A DNA stretch of 64,000 nucleotides, taken from Voacanga thouarsii. Lineage: Eukaryota; Streptophyta; Magnoliopsida; Gentianales; Apocynaceae. Numbering within the stretch: the stretch's first letter is position 1; each line of letters begins with the position of its first letter. Below, in pieces: positions 33,601-47,707 of the stretch. The notes under the pieces are model-generated. The model saw only the letters and a program-made list of their open reading frames with translations, searched no databases and was not told the origin of the DNA. The position numbers and the translations under genes are program-made. The stretch lies in the NCBI GenBank assembly GCA_026120185.1, contig JANUWF010001659.1, positions 372,001 to 436,000 of the forward strand, given 5' to 3'.

Positions 33601-36600
33601 TGAAGGTGTTCTTGAGCCTTCTCAAAAATTTCTGATTTTTTATCCAAACTAGCAAGTTGGATTTTGGAGTTTGATGTTAAGAATGGTGTGGATGGACTCA
33701 CGGCAGTGAGTAGATGAATTCTGGAGTTTTTAGCAGTAGTTTGAAGTGATTGGGAGAGATATTAGGTGAAAGGAAGGAGTAGGTGTTCTTGGTGTGTTGT
33801 GTGTTCTTGATGGTTGAAGGGAATTAGGAGCTTTTGATTTGCAGCTGCCGAAATTCTGTAGGGATTAGGGCTGGCCAAATTTTTGTAGGGTTTTGGGAGA
33901 TAATTCTCTAGCTTGGAAGGGAAAAGGAAAGGCTAATTGTTGGAATCCTTGAAGAATATTTTTAGGAAGCAAATTTGGAAACTAAATATTCAAGAATACC
34001 TTTGATTATGGGAGAGCTTTTGGAAGTCTGCCATAGCTGAATTGCTGGACAGTGTTTTGGCTAGATGAATACTGGTTGAGGGAGGCTTAAGGTGGCCAAA
34101 AATACTGAGTGTAATGGTGAAGGGAAGGTCTGGTTGTTTGAGGTATATTTTATAAAAAGTTGTTAAATCATGGTGGCTGGAATTTTGGTTTCCAAATCAA
34201 GGCATGATTGCAGAATTTTTTTGGAAATCTTTTAGGCAGCCATGACTAGATTTTCGTGCAGAAGCTTGGGGAGGACAATGGAGTTCAGTTAATGGAGGCT
34301 TAAGGCTGGTTTGTGCAGAAGAAGGATGGAGTTTCGGCTAGGGTAGAATTAGGAAACAAAGCTGGAAAATTACTGCACAAAATTTTTGCAAGGCTGGAAT
34401 TTCTGGGCAGTTTTCGGCTACCATTTTCCAGCCAGCTTGCAGAGAGTTTGAAGGAGGTTTCAGGGGTCTTTCAAGGCTGGTTTCCAGCCTTCTATAGGGA
34501 GGAAAAATGTGGCTAAGGTGCTGACCAAAAACTGAAAGAAAACAGTTTGGTTTTGGACCTCCAAAGCTGCGAATTTGCCCAGGAATTTTCCTGGTTTTGC
34601 ACCACCTTTGTGTAGTCCAAAAATGACCAGAAAAATTCAGGTTGAAAGCTGATCCACAAGGCCATTTTCTGGCAGCATTTGGGAGGGAATAATGGCTAAG
34701 AATTTCAACACCTTGAAGGCACAAGAAGTTGAAAATTGTCAGTTCATTTCAAGAAGGAAGATGAACCTAGCTAGAGGGAATTTTTAGAAAGTTCACTAGA
34801 GGAATTTAATTCACTTGAAATCCTTCCCCTTCTTCCATTGCTTCGGTCCATAAGATGTCTTTTACTAAGATATTTTGAACCTTCAAAGCCACAGTACCTT
34901 GCTGGCATTTTTGGAAAGAAAATGGCTAGAACAATTTGATCAAACTAATGAGTTGAGAAATAGAAAAATTTAAGGATCAAGAGGAAATGAATTCCCCTTA
35001 GGAATTTTGTGTAGATCAAAGAAGTAGGATTCGGATATTCCTATCATATCTCTCTTAGGACAACATATCTACCCTACTCCCAACACATAAGGCCAAAAAT
35101 GATACTTCCCAAGCAAAAATAAAATTTAATCAAGTTAAAGCTCCTATGATGGAATTTGAACCCAATACCTCAAGAATTAATTCCAAAGCTCCAACCACTA
35201 AATCACAACAACTCTGTTTCTTATTTTCCCCCTAAAAATATTTTCCTATTCAATCATCAAGCTATCGCCTTTTTTCCACCTCAAGAAAAAATTACCATTT
35301 TACCCTTCTCACTCAATAATCATAATCAAGCCCCCTAGACTATAAAACACAAATTCAATGCACATAAAATCATATAAAAATATATTTAAACATGAAATAA
35401 AATATGATATGCATCCCAACCCCCTTACTCTAAGGTTAGTTTTGACTGGGGTTTCATACTAATCCTATTAGAATTCCCTAATTGTAATTGGAAACATCAA
35501 GTTCTCACAATTATAACTTGGACCACAAATTATAACTAATTATAATTTATCCACAACAACTTCTCTTTCTCTCAATCAACCCCACTATGTTATCAAATAA
35601 CATCTTGAGTATATAATCCTCTATTGTGTGTGACCTATTAGGTTTCCCAGTCAATTAGTAGTGAACATAAATTAATCCAAACATTTTTGAGATTAATAAT
35701 CCATAATTAATTAGAATTAATCCTATTAATTCTAATCAGGATTGGTTTATTAATTCATCAATTAATAAACCCATATTCCCAGGTCATAAGTGGTATCTAG
35801 CAACACATCATGACCACCCAAGAGTCCAGGAAGTCAATTGGCTTGACATGAACCCTTCAATAACAAACCTCAGTGTAATTAACTCCTTTCACCATACAAT
35901 ATCTCATTCGGTTTGGAGTACGGAATTAGTATCAACTCCCTCCAGAAATAATTCTGGCCCAAATACAATAGTACTTGTACCAGGAACCCACTACTTTATA
36001 TGTGTATCAATTGGAACTATTTCCAATACACAATTGCCTTGGCCAAGGACTTCTCGAGTAGTAATTCCTATTAGTGGCCGTGAGATATTCGCCCCTACTA
36101 TTTGGAGTGGTCAATCCTTTATTGACCCTCTCAACTACTTTCGTTTACCTCACAATGTACCTAATATCCATCCCATAGGCGGCCCTCGATCGAGCTCCAG
36201 AGATTAGAATCAAAGTACAAAGCTCAGCAAACAAAGTACCTTGGAGATCTCAAGTCTAAGGATACTTGCACGTTTGCTATATTGAGATTATATCACTAGC
36301 ACTAAATAGTTATCCATGTGATTATCTCAAAGCTAGGTCATCCAATGAACTCGTTCCATTAACAAGCATCCATGTGTTAACTTTGAGTATCTCAATACTC
36401 ACGGTTATGAGAACCACCACCTGATCAAATCAGGAAGTCTAACATATGTTAGTCTTAACGCATTAATGATGTCCTGTCTCATTAATACTATGACGAGGGA
36501 CTATTTAAGTACTAACACCATCCAGTGTAGTAGGAATATCATATCATGATCTCTATCAAGATTTCCTTAACACAGTGTTGTACTAGGGATTTTATCGAAC

Positions 36601-36715
36601 AGTTATATTACTTAAAGTAAATAAAAGAAACTGTAAGATAAATAATGCATTTTATTAAAATAAAATGTCTCATATACAATGTACAAGTGATTGCCTCTAG
36701 GGCACAATACTAACA
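30671..36715 (-). mobile_element. Angela solo LTR (subfamily A) with nested gypsy LTR
   Basis: Minus-strand LTR from 36715 (TGTTAGTATTGTGCCC) to 30671 (GAGATACCTAACA). Flanks GCTGC (30666-30670) and CCTGC (36716-36720) match in 4 of 5 bases. Removing the nested 31141-35463 leaves 1722 bp, the family length. Contains the hairpin at 30894-30914 and the palindrome at 36037-36048. It interrupts the antisense PMD-like ORF. Open frames within it are LTR sequence. Confidence 0.9.
31141..35458 (-). mobile_element. 4.3-kb gypsy solo LTR, copy 2 (TSD CTAAT)
   Basis: 4318 bp, minus orientation: starts TATGAAACCCCAG at 35458 and ends GCGGGGTGTTACA at 31141. Perfect target duplication CTAAT at 31136-31140 and 35459-35463. 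The A/B boxes (35195-35205 and 35152-35161), the (AG)n tract (33489-33518) and the GC-rich terminal segment (31141-31200) correspond to those in copy 1. No internal region. Confidence 0.93.
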
Positions 36716-38013
36716 CCTGCGCCCCTTTAAGAATTACAAAGAATGGCATGATCGCTATCACGCTACCTTCGGAGACCTTTGGGATCAATAGGGCATCAGA
36801 GATGCCTTTATGATATCCAATTTTGACATGGCTTTTGAACGCAACCTTTTCATTATGGTGTTGTCGTTCTAGTCCTCGGCAATCAATGGCTTTATATTCT
36901 CCCACGGGATGTTTTCCTCGACCATCTTGGATATTTGCACCATCCTGGGCTTCCGATGCGACGGAAATGAGATCCCTAACCTCCACGATGACAAAAGTAT
37001 GCATGCTATCGAGGCCCACCTAGACAAAGCTACTGCTTCTTACGGTAATTTCATGACTTCCCAAAGAGGCATAGCTGGTGTTCCGTTAGAGCAAGAGCAA
37101 GCCTCCTTTCTATTGCTGTGACTCTACAAGTACATCATTTGTTCTCATTCGGCTAGAATAAGCAATGAATACTGATACTATGTATCGGCTATGCTGAAAA
37201 AGAAAAGGCATTACAACCTGGCCTCCTTGGTACTAGTATTAGTTTATCGGATGATGAACTAGATGACTTCGACCCTATCAACTAGGAGTGACCCAACCAA
37301 CCTCGGCAGCCCTCTCTGGGTTATGCAACTGTGGCTTTATCAATATGTCTCCCAATTCGGTGTTAACAACCTCTCAGGGGATTTTGCTGACTCCTCCACC
37401 CAGGCCACTGGCTATTGGCTGTTAAAAACCCCTTTGAACAAATCTTTTGCCGGTACCATTATGTTATATCTTCATCAGAACCACCTACAGAACATAACTC
37501 ACTTCTTTTCCTATTCTGCTCAGGAAACTGGCCCTCTTTGGTTGATAAATCTTGCCGATGCATCGAAGGGCTCCCAACAGACCATCTGGGCCAAAATGTT
37601 ATGTCCTAGGGAGCTCCTTTTAGGGGGCCAAATCACCCGCCCTAAGGGCTTATCCAAGACATCCCTGCTAACCCTAGGCATGTAACACTGCCATGCTCGC
37701 TCTATCGACTAAAGATGTGCACACTTTAGCCAATAGGTCCCTAGCCATTGTTCGTTCCTTTGAGTACTATCATTTTAAGGTCGTCCAGGAGGCCACACCT
37801 AACTTCAACTTATGGTGGTGACTAATGAGTGAGATACTTTTCTTTGCCCTTATGAAAACATGGTTTCTTAGGTTGGCTAGGTCAGCATCGGCGGTGGTGG
37901 AAGCAGTAGCGCCAAAGAATGGTAAACAGAGTAACATATCTGCCAATCCGATTGCCACGCCGTTATTCCAAACGCTACTAGTGAAGAAAGCCCCCACTCT
38001 TCTACCTACTGAC

Positions 38014-38088
38014 GAAGAAGAAGAAGAAGAAGAAGAAGAAGAAGAAGAAGAAGAAGAAGAAGAAGAAGAAGAAGAAGAAGAAGAAGAA
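38014..38088 (+). repeat. (GAA)25 microsatellite coding poly-Glu
   Basis: 25 perfect GAA units, in frame with the antisense PMD-like ORF after the TDE start. Recent length change is likely, given the purity in otherwise decayed DNA. Confidence 0.95.
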
Positions 38089-38154
38089 ATAGTCCTTCAT
38101 CTGCTTAGGCTATCCAAAAGGCAGCAAGCCACCCACACCCCGATAATCACCAAG

Positions 38155-38237
38155 GTTTGGATTTCCTGTGTTGAAATTTTTTTGTTATTCTTCAATTTTA
38201 GACCCAAAGGCTAACTCATTATTCCTTTCCTTTGCAG
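38155..38237 (+). other. Candidate intron in antisense ORF
   Basis: 83 bases running from CCAAG|GTTTGG to TTTCCTTTGCAG|AAA, U-rich, with a CTAAC branch-like motif about 23 bases before the acceptor. Joining the flanks (phase 0) links the poly-Glu frame to the downstream VISDSSSDS frame with one in-frame TAA, which a C-to-T change from CAA would explain. Without splicing the frame ends at 38214. Confidence 0.55.
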
Positions 38238-41200
38238 AAATAAAAACCTAGCATATTAGTTATTTCTGACTCTTCATCTGATTCAACAGAAGCCATGCCC
38301 CCTTTGTCACATGAAAAAACAACACCAGCCGAGGAGGAAACTTTGACTACTTCTCCTTCATCGGTTGTTCCTCCAATGTCTGAGATGCCCATCTCAAAGA
38401 AAGTAGTGGTTGACAAACCTGTTCCACCTCTTGCGAAACCGATCTCTGAGCCCTCTTTTGTATAGGCACCAAAGGAAACTGCTCCTTCTCGATTAACAAC
38501 GTCTGAGGCCACTACGCTAAAGCTCTTGAATAACCTAATTGGGGCTAACCTGCTGACCAGACAGCCTTCCCAAGACGCCATCAACTAAGCCCTCTTGCTG
38601 CTTGCACAATCAGCTAATTTCAACATTCCTGTTGAATTAAAGCGTCTATCGACTGATTACCTGGGACACATAAGGTGTTGGGTATCTCACATCCATATCG
38701 AATATGGCACAGCGGTAGAATAAAACGAGATACCATCCCAGGACCTACATATGTGTGGAAAACAAGACATAAAGATAACAAAGGTAACAGCTTTTTACCT
38801 TTCTTTGATCGTGCGAAGAACAAAAATTTTTCTTCTTCAAGTCAAGGCGCAATCCAGCAATCCTCTTGATCAAACTCCACGAGAGTTGAACGTCTAACCA
38901 CTATAATCACAGTGTGTGATTATCTCTAATAGTAATCCACACAAAGGAATACTCAAGTACCAAAATTTCCTATGCTAGCAGAAAAAAATGGCAGCTAGGG
39001 TTTCTCAAGAACAATCATGAGAGATAGAGAAGAGAGAAAACGTGTGCCTTAGGGTTTGTAGTTATTTTCGTGTCTTACACAAAATCAGCTAGGGTTTCGA
39101 GTGTATCTCTATATCACACAAAAAATCCTGTTCAAAATATACTCCAATCTTAGAATTCTAAAACAGTTAGAATTCCCTAATTGTAATTGGAAACATCAAG
39201 TTCTCACAATTACAATTTGGACCATTAATTACAACTAATTATAATTTGGCCACAACAACTTCTTTTTCTCGCAATTAACCCCACTATATTATCAAATAAC
39301 ATCTTGAGTATATAATCCTCTATTGTGTGTGACCTATTAGGTTTCCCAGTCAATTGGTAGCGAATATGAATTAACCCAAACGTCTTTGAGATTAATAATC
39401 CATAATTAATTAGAATTAATCCTATTAATTCTAATCAGGATTGGTTTATTAATTCATCAATTAATAAACCCATATTCTCATATCATGAGCAATATCTAGC
39501 AACACATCATAACCACCCAAGAGTCTAAGAAGTCAAGTAGCTTGACATGAACCCTTCAATAACAAACTACAGTGTAATTAACTCCTTTCACTATACAATA
39601 TCTCATTCGATTTGGAGTACGAAATTAGTGCCAACTCCCTCCAGAATTAATTCTGGCCCGATTACAATAGTACTTGTACCAGGAACCCACTACTATAGGT
39701 GTATTAATTGGAACTATTTCCAATATACAATCGTCTTGGCCAAGGACTTCTCGAGTAGTAATTCCTACAAGTGGGCGTGAGATGTTCGCCCCTACTATTA
39801 GGAGTGGTGAATCCTTTATTAACCCTCTCAACTACTTTCGTTTACCTCACAATATGCCTAATATCCATCCCATAGGCGGCCCTCAATCGAGCTCTATAGA
39901 TTGGAATCAAAGTACAATGCTTAACAAACAAAGTACCTTGGAAATCTCAAGTCTAAGGATACTTGCACGTTTTGTGAAACCTCAACTAAAACCAACCTTA
40001 GAGTAAGGGGGTTGGGATACGTATCATATTTTCTTGCGTGCTTAAATATATTTTTATATGATTTTATGTGCCTTGAATATGTGATTTGTAGTCTAGATGG
40101 CTTAATTATTGTAATTGAGTAAAAAGGGCAGAATGGTAATTTTTGTTGGAGGTGAAGATAGGGAGATTGTTTGAGGATTAAATAGGAAAAAATATTTGGG
40201 AGAGAAAATAAGAACAAGAGTTGTTGTGGTTTAGTGGTTAGAGCTTTGGGATTAATTCTTGAGGTTTTGAGTTCAAATTCCATCATTGGAGTTTTGGCAT
40301 GATTAGATTTTATTTTTCTTGTGAAGGCTATATTTCGGCCTTGCATGCTTTAGGGAAGAGTAGGAGTGTTGTCCTAGGGGAGACATGATAAGAATGTCCT
40401 AATCCTACTCTTGTGCCCTACAAAAATTTCTAAGGGATTCATACCCTTCTTGATCTCTAGCTTTCCTTAATTCTTAGTTAATTAGGTTGTCCAATTTATC
40501 CAAGCCAATTTTATTTCCAGAAAATTCCAGCAAAGTTCTGTGGCTTTGAAGGTTCGAAAATGTTTAAGTGTGAGGTATCTTATTGACTAAAAATGGGGAA
40601 GAGTTGTGGAAGGTTCCCAAGAAAATTAATCTCCATGGTTGAACCTTCAAAACTCCAACCTAGTTATGTTCATCTTTTTCATGTTGTAAACTGGAAATTT
40701 TTCCAGCTTCTTGATCAATCCAATAGTCAAAAATTTCAACAATCATTTCCTCTCAAATGCTGCCAGAAAAATGACCATTTCATTTAGCTTGAGGACTGAA
40801 AATTCCAGCCAAAACCGGACTGCTCAAAAAATTGTGCAAACCAGAAAATTTTCTGGACAGTTTTCGCAGCTTGGTGAGCCAAAAACTAAGCTGTTTCTTC
40901 CAGATTTTCAACCAGTAATTCAACCTTGTCTTTCCTCCATAAGGAAGGCCATAAACTAACCTTAGAGGACCCTTCAATGGCCCTTCAAACCTTCTGCAAA
41001 CTGACTAAAAAATAGCAGCAAAATCTGCCCAGAAATTTCCAGCAAACTTGCGAAAATCTGTTCAGAATGTCCAGCTTTGTTTTCTTCTTCACCCTTGTCC
41101 GAAACTTCCTCCATTGTTCTGTACAAACTCACCTTGAATAGCCATGAGCAGAGCTTCATCATCTTCTCCAGTGTTCTACTCGAAAAACAGTCCCATAGCT

Positions 41201-41864
41201 ACTCCTAAAATCTCTCCATCAATCACTCTAATCAAACCATTAATTGAAGTCCAGAATTTTAGCAAGATATTTCAGCAAACTACCATAGATTAACCCTCAA
41301 CCAACCAGAAAATTCATTCACCCTTGTACACCATATTTCAGCCACCCTAAAGCCCCATCAAACCACTTTCATCTCAGTAAAAATCCCAGCCAAGCAGCCA
41401 CCATTGCATCCTCCAAAAGACCTCCATCATCAAAGATTTACTTACCATATTTGCTACCATAAAATATTCCCTAAATCATTCTTTTTTAATTTCAAACATC
41501 TAGTTTTCCTTTTCCTCTCAAATCTGAAAATCCAATTACCAAAACCCTCCCAAACCAGTCGGCCACTCTTCCCAACAGAATTTTGGCCAGCTCTCTCTCT
41601 ATTCTCTCCATTCTCTTCAAACCTTCAAGAACACCTACTACCATTCTCACGCCTAAGACCATCCAAAACCACTTCAATCTTCTCCAAAAACTCCAGATTA
41701 TACCTACTCAACCTCGTGAACCCATTCCTTCAATTTTTAACATCAAATACTGAAATCAAAGTCTCACTTTTGGATCAAAAACCAAAATTTTCTTGAAGGC
41801 TCAAGAACACCTTCAAGGTAAGCATGAGTAATCATCTCCATCTTCACTCATCTTCAACTCTTAA

Positions 41865-41867
<3 letters not shown>

Positions 41868-41909
<42 letters not shown>

Positions 41910-41932
41910 TAATGAACTCTCTTTTTCCTCTT

Positions 41933-41977
<45 letters not shown>
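41868..41977 (+). repeat. Expanded (AT)n and (TC)n at LTR promoter, copy 3
   Basis: About 35 bases of AT dinucleotide (41868-41902) and about 41 bases of TC dinucleotide (41937-41977), at the place where copy 1 has 14 and 17. The same two elements of the putative core promoter have therefore changed length independently. Confidence 0.85.
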
Positions 41978-41980
<3 letters not shown>

Positions 41981-43379
41981 CCGAATGGTTACTTCAACCA
42001 TTGCCATATTTTCTTCCTCTCCTTGGACGGATCAAGCTTTCCTAGCGAGAGGATTCTCTTAGATCGACTTCAAGGTAGTCATCATTCAAGTAAACTTCTT
42101 CAACCTTCTCTTTAAATCCTAGATTCATATCTCTAGGATGTAGTTGGATAAGGATGGAATATAGTTGGAGATTGATTATATGTTTTGTGATAGAGTTGGG
42201 GTTGAAGTATGAGAATGGATGTGTTTTGCGATGGAGTTGGGATTGATGCGTGTGGATGATTGGTCTTGGTTGAATTTTATGGCTTTTAGGGTTTTGTTGC
42301 ATGCTCTTCATATCGTGAGTAGCATGATTGAATAAGCATGATAGAGATTATGTCACCTTTGGTGAATAGGATTTTATGATTGTGTATTCTTGTTAAAGCC
42401 ATGAATATGATTATGTTAGTGAAGTTTGAATCATGTGATGGTGGATTTTGATCTATGCTTTTATTCATGATTTGGATGTTTTGTTGCTTGGTGTAGAGTA
42501 TATGTTCATTATTATGATTAGCAAAAGGAAATATGATTGTGACCTTGTTGTCCCTAAGCTAATTTTATTCCATCAATAAAAAGATTATTACTATAATCTC
42601 TTCTAGTAGTTTTGAAAACTCTAGGAAAATGTGGATTTGGACTATTATATAAAATAACGATATTGTAGTCAAATAAATGATGGCTTTTATTAAAGAAATA
42701 AAATATATAGATATTATATGTAATAGTAATAGCAAATAAAGCCTTTTATGTAAATAATCATAATAGGTAAAATATTAATTTTGTAAGTCTTATATTCATA
42801 AACACTATTAAAATGTATTTATTATCTTTTAATCAAAACCTATTAAAATTTACTTACAATTAATTTTAGTTACTAATTATTTTCTAACAATTAATTATTA
42901 ATGGATTATTATTTTAAATGATATTATCTAGGACTAGGATCCTTCACCAAATAAACCCTAATTTATTTATAGCAAGATTTTAACCTACAACTTATTAGTA
43001 ACTATTTCACAAACTCTAGTTATTTTAATATCAAGCTAGATTTATCTTGCAAACCCCTTATTTATTATCTAGCCTTAAAGCTTGGGACATTAGGGTCATG
43101 ATTGTAGTAAGTTGAGGTAGGTTTATTTGTGGAAGTGAATTTTGGCTTAAGTTTAATTATGCCTTATGTTTACCCTAGGTGGGGTTAGGTCAGTTGTTGG
43201 AGACCTTTATTTTGAGCAAGGATCAGGTAAACTCCTGTATAAAACTTGTGTGATGCAAAATGGTTGCTATGGCAAGCCAAATGTGGAGTGCGTGGACACT
43301 CACTTCTGTAAAGGCAATTGAGGATTGTCCTCTTTCTCATTTCTGTCAAACAAATTATTTAAAAATCAATAAGCAGTTT

Positions 43380-45311
43380 TGTGAAACCCTAGTTGAAACC
43401 AACCTTAGAGTAAGGGGGTTGTGATGCATATCATATTTTCTTGCATGCATAACTATATTTTTATATGGTTTTATGTGCTTTAGATATGTGATTTATAGCT
43501 TAGAAGGCTTAATCATCTGTATTGAATAAGAAGGGTAAAATGGTAATTTTTGCTTGAGGTGGAAATAGGGAGATAGCTTGAGAATTAAATAGGAAAAATA
43601 TTTGGGAGAGAAAACAAGAACAAGAGTTGTTGTGGTTTAGTGGTTAGAGCTTAGGAATTAATTCTTGAGGTCTTGAGTTCAAATTCCATCATTGGAATTT
43701 TAGCATAGTTAAATTTTTATTTTTGTTTGGGAAAGCTATATTTTGGCCTTGTATGCTTTAGGGAAGAGTAGGGGTGTTGCCCTAGGGGAGACATGATGGG
43801 AATGTCCTAATCCTACTCTTGTGCCCTACAAAAATTTCTAAGGGATTCATACCCTTCTTGATCTCTAGCTTTCCTTAATTCTTAATCAATTAGGTTGAGT
43901 AATTTATCTAAGCCATTTTGTTTCCAAAAAATTCCAGCAAGGTTCTATGAGGTTTAGGTTTCGAAAATGGCTATGAATTAGTTATCTTGTGGCAAAAAAT
44001 GGGAAGGAGTTTTTGGGAGGTTCCCAAGAGAATTAATCTCTATGGTTGAACCTTCAAAACTCCAACCTAGCTGTGTTCATTTCCTTCAAGTTGTAAACTG
44101 AAATTTTTCCAGCTTCTTGTTCAGTTCAAGTGTCAAAAATTTCAGCCATATTTTCCTCTCAAATTCTGCCAGAAAAATGGCCATTATACTTAGCTTGAAG
44201 ACTGAAAATCCTACCCAAAACCGAGCTGCACAAAATCTGTGCAAACCAAAAAATTTTCTAGGCATCTTTCGCAGCATTGGTGAACTAAAACCAAGTTGTT
44301 TCTTCCAGTTTTCACCCAGCAACTTAACCACGTTTTTCCTCCATAAAGAAGGCTGGAAACCAGCCTTGAAATACCTCTAAATACCCCTTCAAATCTTCTG
44401 CAAGCTGACTGGAAAATGGCAGCAAAATCTGCCCAGAAAAATTCTAGCAAACTTGCGAAATCTGTTCAAGATTTTTCCAGCTTTACTTCTCCTTCAGCCT
44501 TGTCCGAAACCTCCACCATTTTTCTGTACAAACTTCCCTTGAACAGCCATGAACTAAGCTTCATCATCTTCCCCAGCATGCTACTCGAAAACCAGTCCAT
44601 GGCTACTCCTAAAATAGCTCCATCAATCACTCCAATCAAGCCCTTGATTGAAGACCAAAATTCCAACAAACATATTCAGCAAGCTACCATAGAATCACCC
44701 CCCAAACAACCAAAAATCTCTTCACCATTGCACATCACTTTTCGGCCACCATTAAGCTCCCTTGAACAGCTTTCATCCCAGCAAAAACCCTAGCCACTCA
44801 ACCGGCCATTGGAGCTTCCAAAAGCTCTCCTCCATCCAAGATCTTCTTACCATATTTTGTTTCCAAAATTGATTCCCTAAAATATTCTTTTTGGATTTCA
44901 AACAACCAGCTTTCCTTTTCCTCTCAAATCTAAAAATCCAATTGCCAAAAACCCTACAAGCAATTCGGCCACTCCTTCCCACAGAATTTCGGCTAGCTTC
45001 AACCAAATTCTCTCTATTCTCTTCAACCTTCAAGAACACCTACTATCCTTCTCACGCATAAGGCCACCAAAACCACTTCAATCTTCTTCAAAAAAAACTC
45101 CAGATCATACCTACTCAACCCCTTGAAACCACTTTTGAAATTTTTAACATCAAATACCAAAATCAAAGTCCCTCTTTTGGATCGAAAAAACCAGTATTTT
45201 CGTGAAGGCTCAAGAACACCTTCAAGGTGAGCATGATCAATCATCTCCATCTTCACTCATCTTCAACTCCTAATGAATATGCATATATATAAACATACTA
45301 ATGCTCTCTTT

Positions 45312-45355
<44 letters not shown>

Positions 45356-47707
45356 CCGAATGGTTGCTTCAACCATGGCCATATTTTCTCCTTCTCTCTT
45401 GACGGATCAAGTCTCCTAAGAGTAAGGATTCATTCGGAACTACTCCAAGGTAGTCATCAATCAAGTAAGCCTCTTCAACCTTCTCTTTAAATTCTAGATT
45501 CATGGCTCTAGGATGTTATTGGAAGGAGATGAATTGTGATTAGGGTTCGAACGTGTATTGTTGTGATGGAGTTGAGATTGAAGCATGAATAAATATGTGT
45601 ATATGATGGAGATGGGATTGATGCATGAGTTGATTGCCTTGGTTGAATTTTATGGTTTTTAGGGTTTGTTGTATGTCTTCATGTCGTGAGTGGTATGTGA
45701 TCAAGCATGTTAGAGATTATGTCACCTTTGGTGAATAGGGTTTATGTTCGCGTATGATTGTTAAAGCCATGAAAATGTTTATGTTAGTAGAGTTTGGATC
45801 ATGCCTTGGTAAATTTAGATCTATGCCTTTATTCATGTTTGGATGTTTTGTTGATTGGTGTAGAGTGTATGTTCATGATTATGGTTAGCAATAGAAATTG
45901 TGATCATGGCCTTGTTGTCCTTAAGCTAATTAAATTAACCAATTATATTTCATCAATAAAAATGATTTATGCTATAATTTCTCCTTTAATATCGAAAACT
46001 CTAGGAAAATATGGATTTGGATTTTTATATAAAATAATGATATTTTAATCAAATAACTGATAACTTTCATTAAAGAAGTAAAAAATATATATTTTTTATA
46101 TAAAATAGAATATATAGAAAATAATAATAAAGTCTTTTATATAAGTATTCATAATAGGTAAAATATTAATTTTGTAAGTCTTATATTCAAAACCACTATT
46201 AAAATTTATTTATTATCTTTCAATCGAAACCACTAAAATTTACTTACAACTAGTTTTAGTTACCAATTATTTTCTAACAATTAATTATTAATAGATTATT
46301 ATTTTACATAATACCACCTAGGACCCTTCATCACATAAACTCTAATTTATTTATAGCAAGATTTAAACCTTCAACTTATTAGTACCTATTTCCCAAAACC
46401 CTAATTCTTTTAATATCAAACTAGACTTATCTTATGAACCATTTATTTATTATCTAGCCTTAAAGCTTGGGACACTAGGATCATGGTTGTAGCAAGTTAA
46501 GGTAGAATTATTTGTGGAAGTGAATTTTGGCTTGAGTTTAATTATGGCTCATGTTTAACCCAGGCGAGGTTAGGTCAGCTATTGGAGACCTTTATTTTGA
46601 GCAAGGATCAAGTAAGCTCCTGCATAAAACTTGTTTAATGTAAAATGGTTATTATGGCAAGCCAAATGTGGAGTGCGTGGACACTCACTTCTGTAAAGGC
46701 AATTGAGGATTGTCTCCTTACTCATTTCAGTCAAACAAATTATTTGAAAATCAATAAGAAGTTTTACACAAACCCTAAACTCTTTCTAAAACCAACTTTG
46801 TCCCAAACTTTGGAAATCCTTAATTGCTATTTTCAAGTGGAGCTATGTTTTATTCAGTTTCTCCCAAGTGTGGAGCTATGTTTTATTCAGTTTTCTCCCA
46901 AGTGGGATAAATTACGTTGAGTACTCAATGAGAATGGAATGCTAGGACTAGTCTTTGATGGGCTAGGGTAAGTCTCTCAGTAGGTAGCCACCTCTGAGGG
47001 GTAAGTCCTTCCCTGATAAAAAGTCAGTTCAGTAGGTCGCGCCGGTCTGAGCTAGCAGTTTTTAGTCAAGTGGACTGGGTGTTATCGGAATGGACAACCA
47101 GTTTTATTTGGGTGTAGAGATGGAGGAGTATCTCACCCGGTAGGCCGATCACCTACTTTTTGTCAGTCTGCACAAAGTGTGACATTCTGACCGCTGTATG
47201 GTTATGGGACCCAACGTGTGGTAACCCATGACCACCCTTTTGAGTAGTTGATTTATTTGTACATGTATGGTTGGAAAAGCCAAAACACCGCTCTTGGTTT
47301 TAACTATTGTTTATTGCTTGCCAGTGTTTTTCTCATGAAAATCTTACACCTTGCATTCATGGACTGTTTTCACTGAACACCCAAAGAACGCACAGACTTA
47401 CTGAGATTTTTATCTCATCACCCTTTTTATCATGATTTCAGGTTGATCCTGCTATGGGGATGAGTAGCTAGTGTTGTCTGCCTTGGAAGAGATTTTGTTA
47501 TCTATTTTTATGTAATGCTTTGGGGAGTTGAGAATGAATAATTTTTATTCTGGATTTGTTTTGAATTCTTGGATTGTAATAAGTTTTGAGCTTAAAGTAT
47601 TATTTTTATTCTATTATTTTGATTGTATGACCTAATTATAAAAACCCCTTATCCTTTAGACGGGGCGACATCCCGGCCCTGTTGGGCCTAGGTAGCAGGG
47701 TGATACA
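43380..47707 (+). mobile_element. 4.3-kb gypsy solo LTR, copy 4 (TSD AGTTT/AGTGT)
   Basis: 4328 bp, starting TGTGAAACCCTAG and ending GCAGGGTGATACA. Flanking AGTTT (43375-43379) and AGTGT (47708-47712) differ in one base. Inserted into copy 3 of its own family. Boxes at 43633 and 43677, (TC)n at 45316-45352. The 46645-46920 and 48108-48317 open frames in this area are LTR sequence. Confidence 0.9.

Larger units (their letters stand above)
36716..38675 (+). pseudogene. Antisense PMD-like ORF, middle: domain, poly-Glu, linker
   Basis: Continues the ORF begun at 30477. Successive frames give FKNYKEWHDRYHATFGDLW, MFSSTILDICTILGFRCDGNE (36909-37121) and SPLWVMQLWLYQYVSQFGVNN (37263-37685), resembling the plant mobile domain (PF10536-like) found in some plant transposons and host MAIL/MAIN proteins. 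Several stops and at least two shifts disrupt it. From 37825 a frame leads into about 25 glutamates, a candidate intron (38155-38237), then a Ser/Pro-rich linker (VISDSSSDSTEAMPPLS) and a helical segment (LLLLAQSANFNIPVELKRL) ending at the second Angela LTR. No enzymatic role inferred. The PMD call is from remembered pattern only. Confidence 0.65.

Noticed and set aside
37770..37997. Minus-strand open frames over the antisense PMD-like ORF (also 38219-38584 and 36612-37019)
   Set aside because: The plus strand in these places carries the recognisable domain, linker and poly-Glu. The minus frames are shadows.
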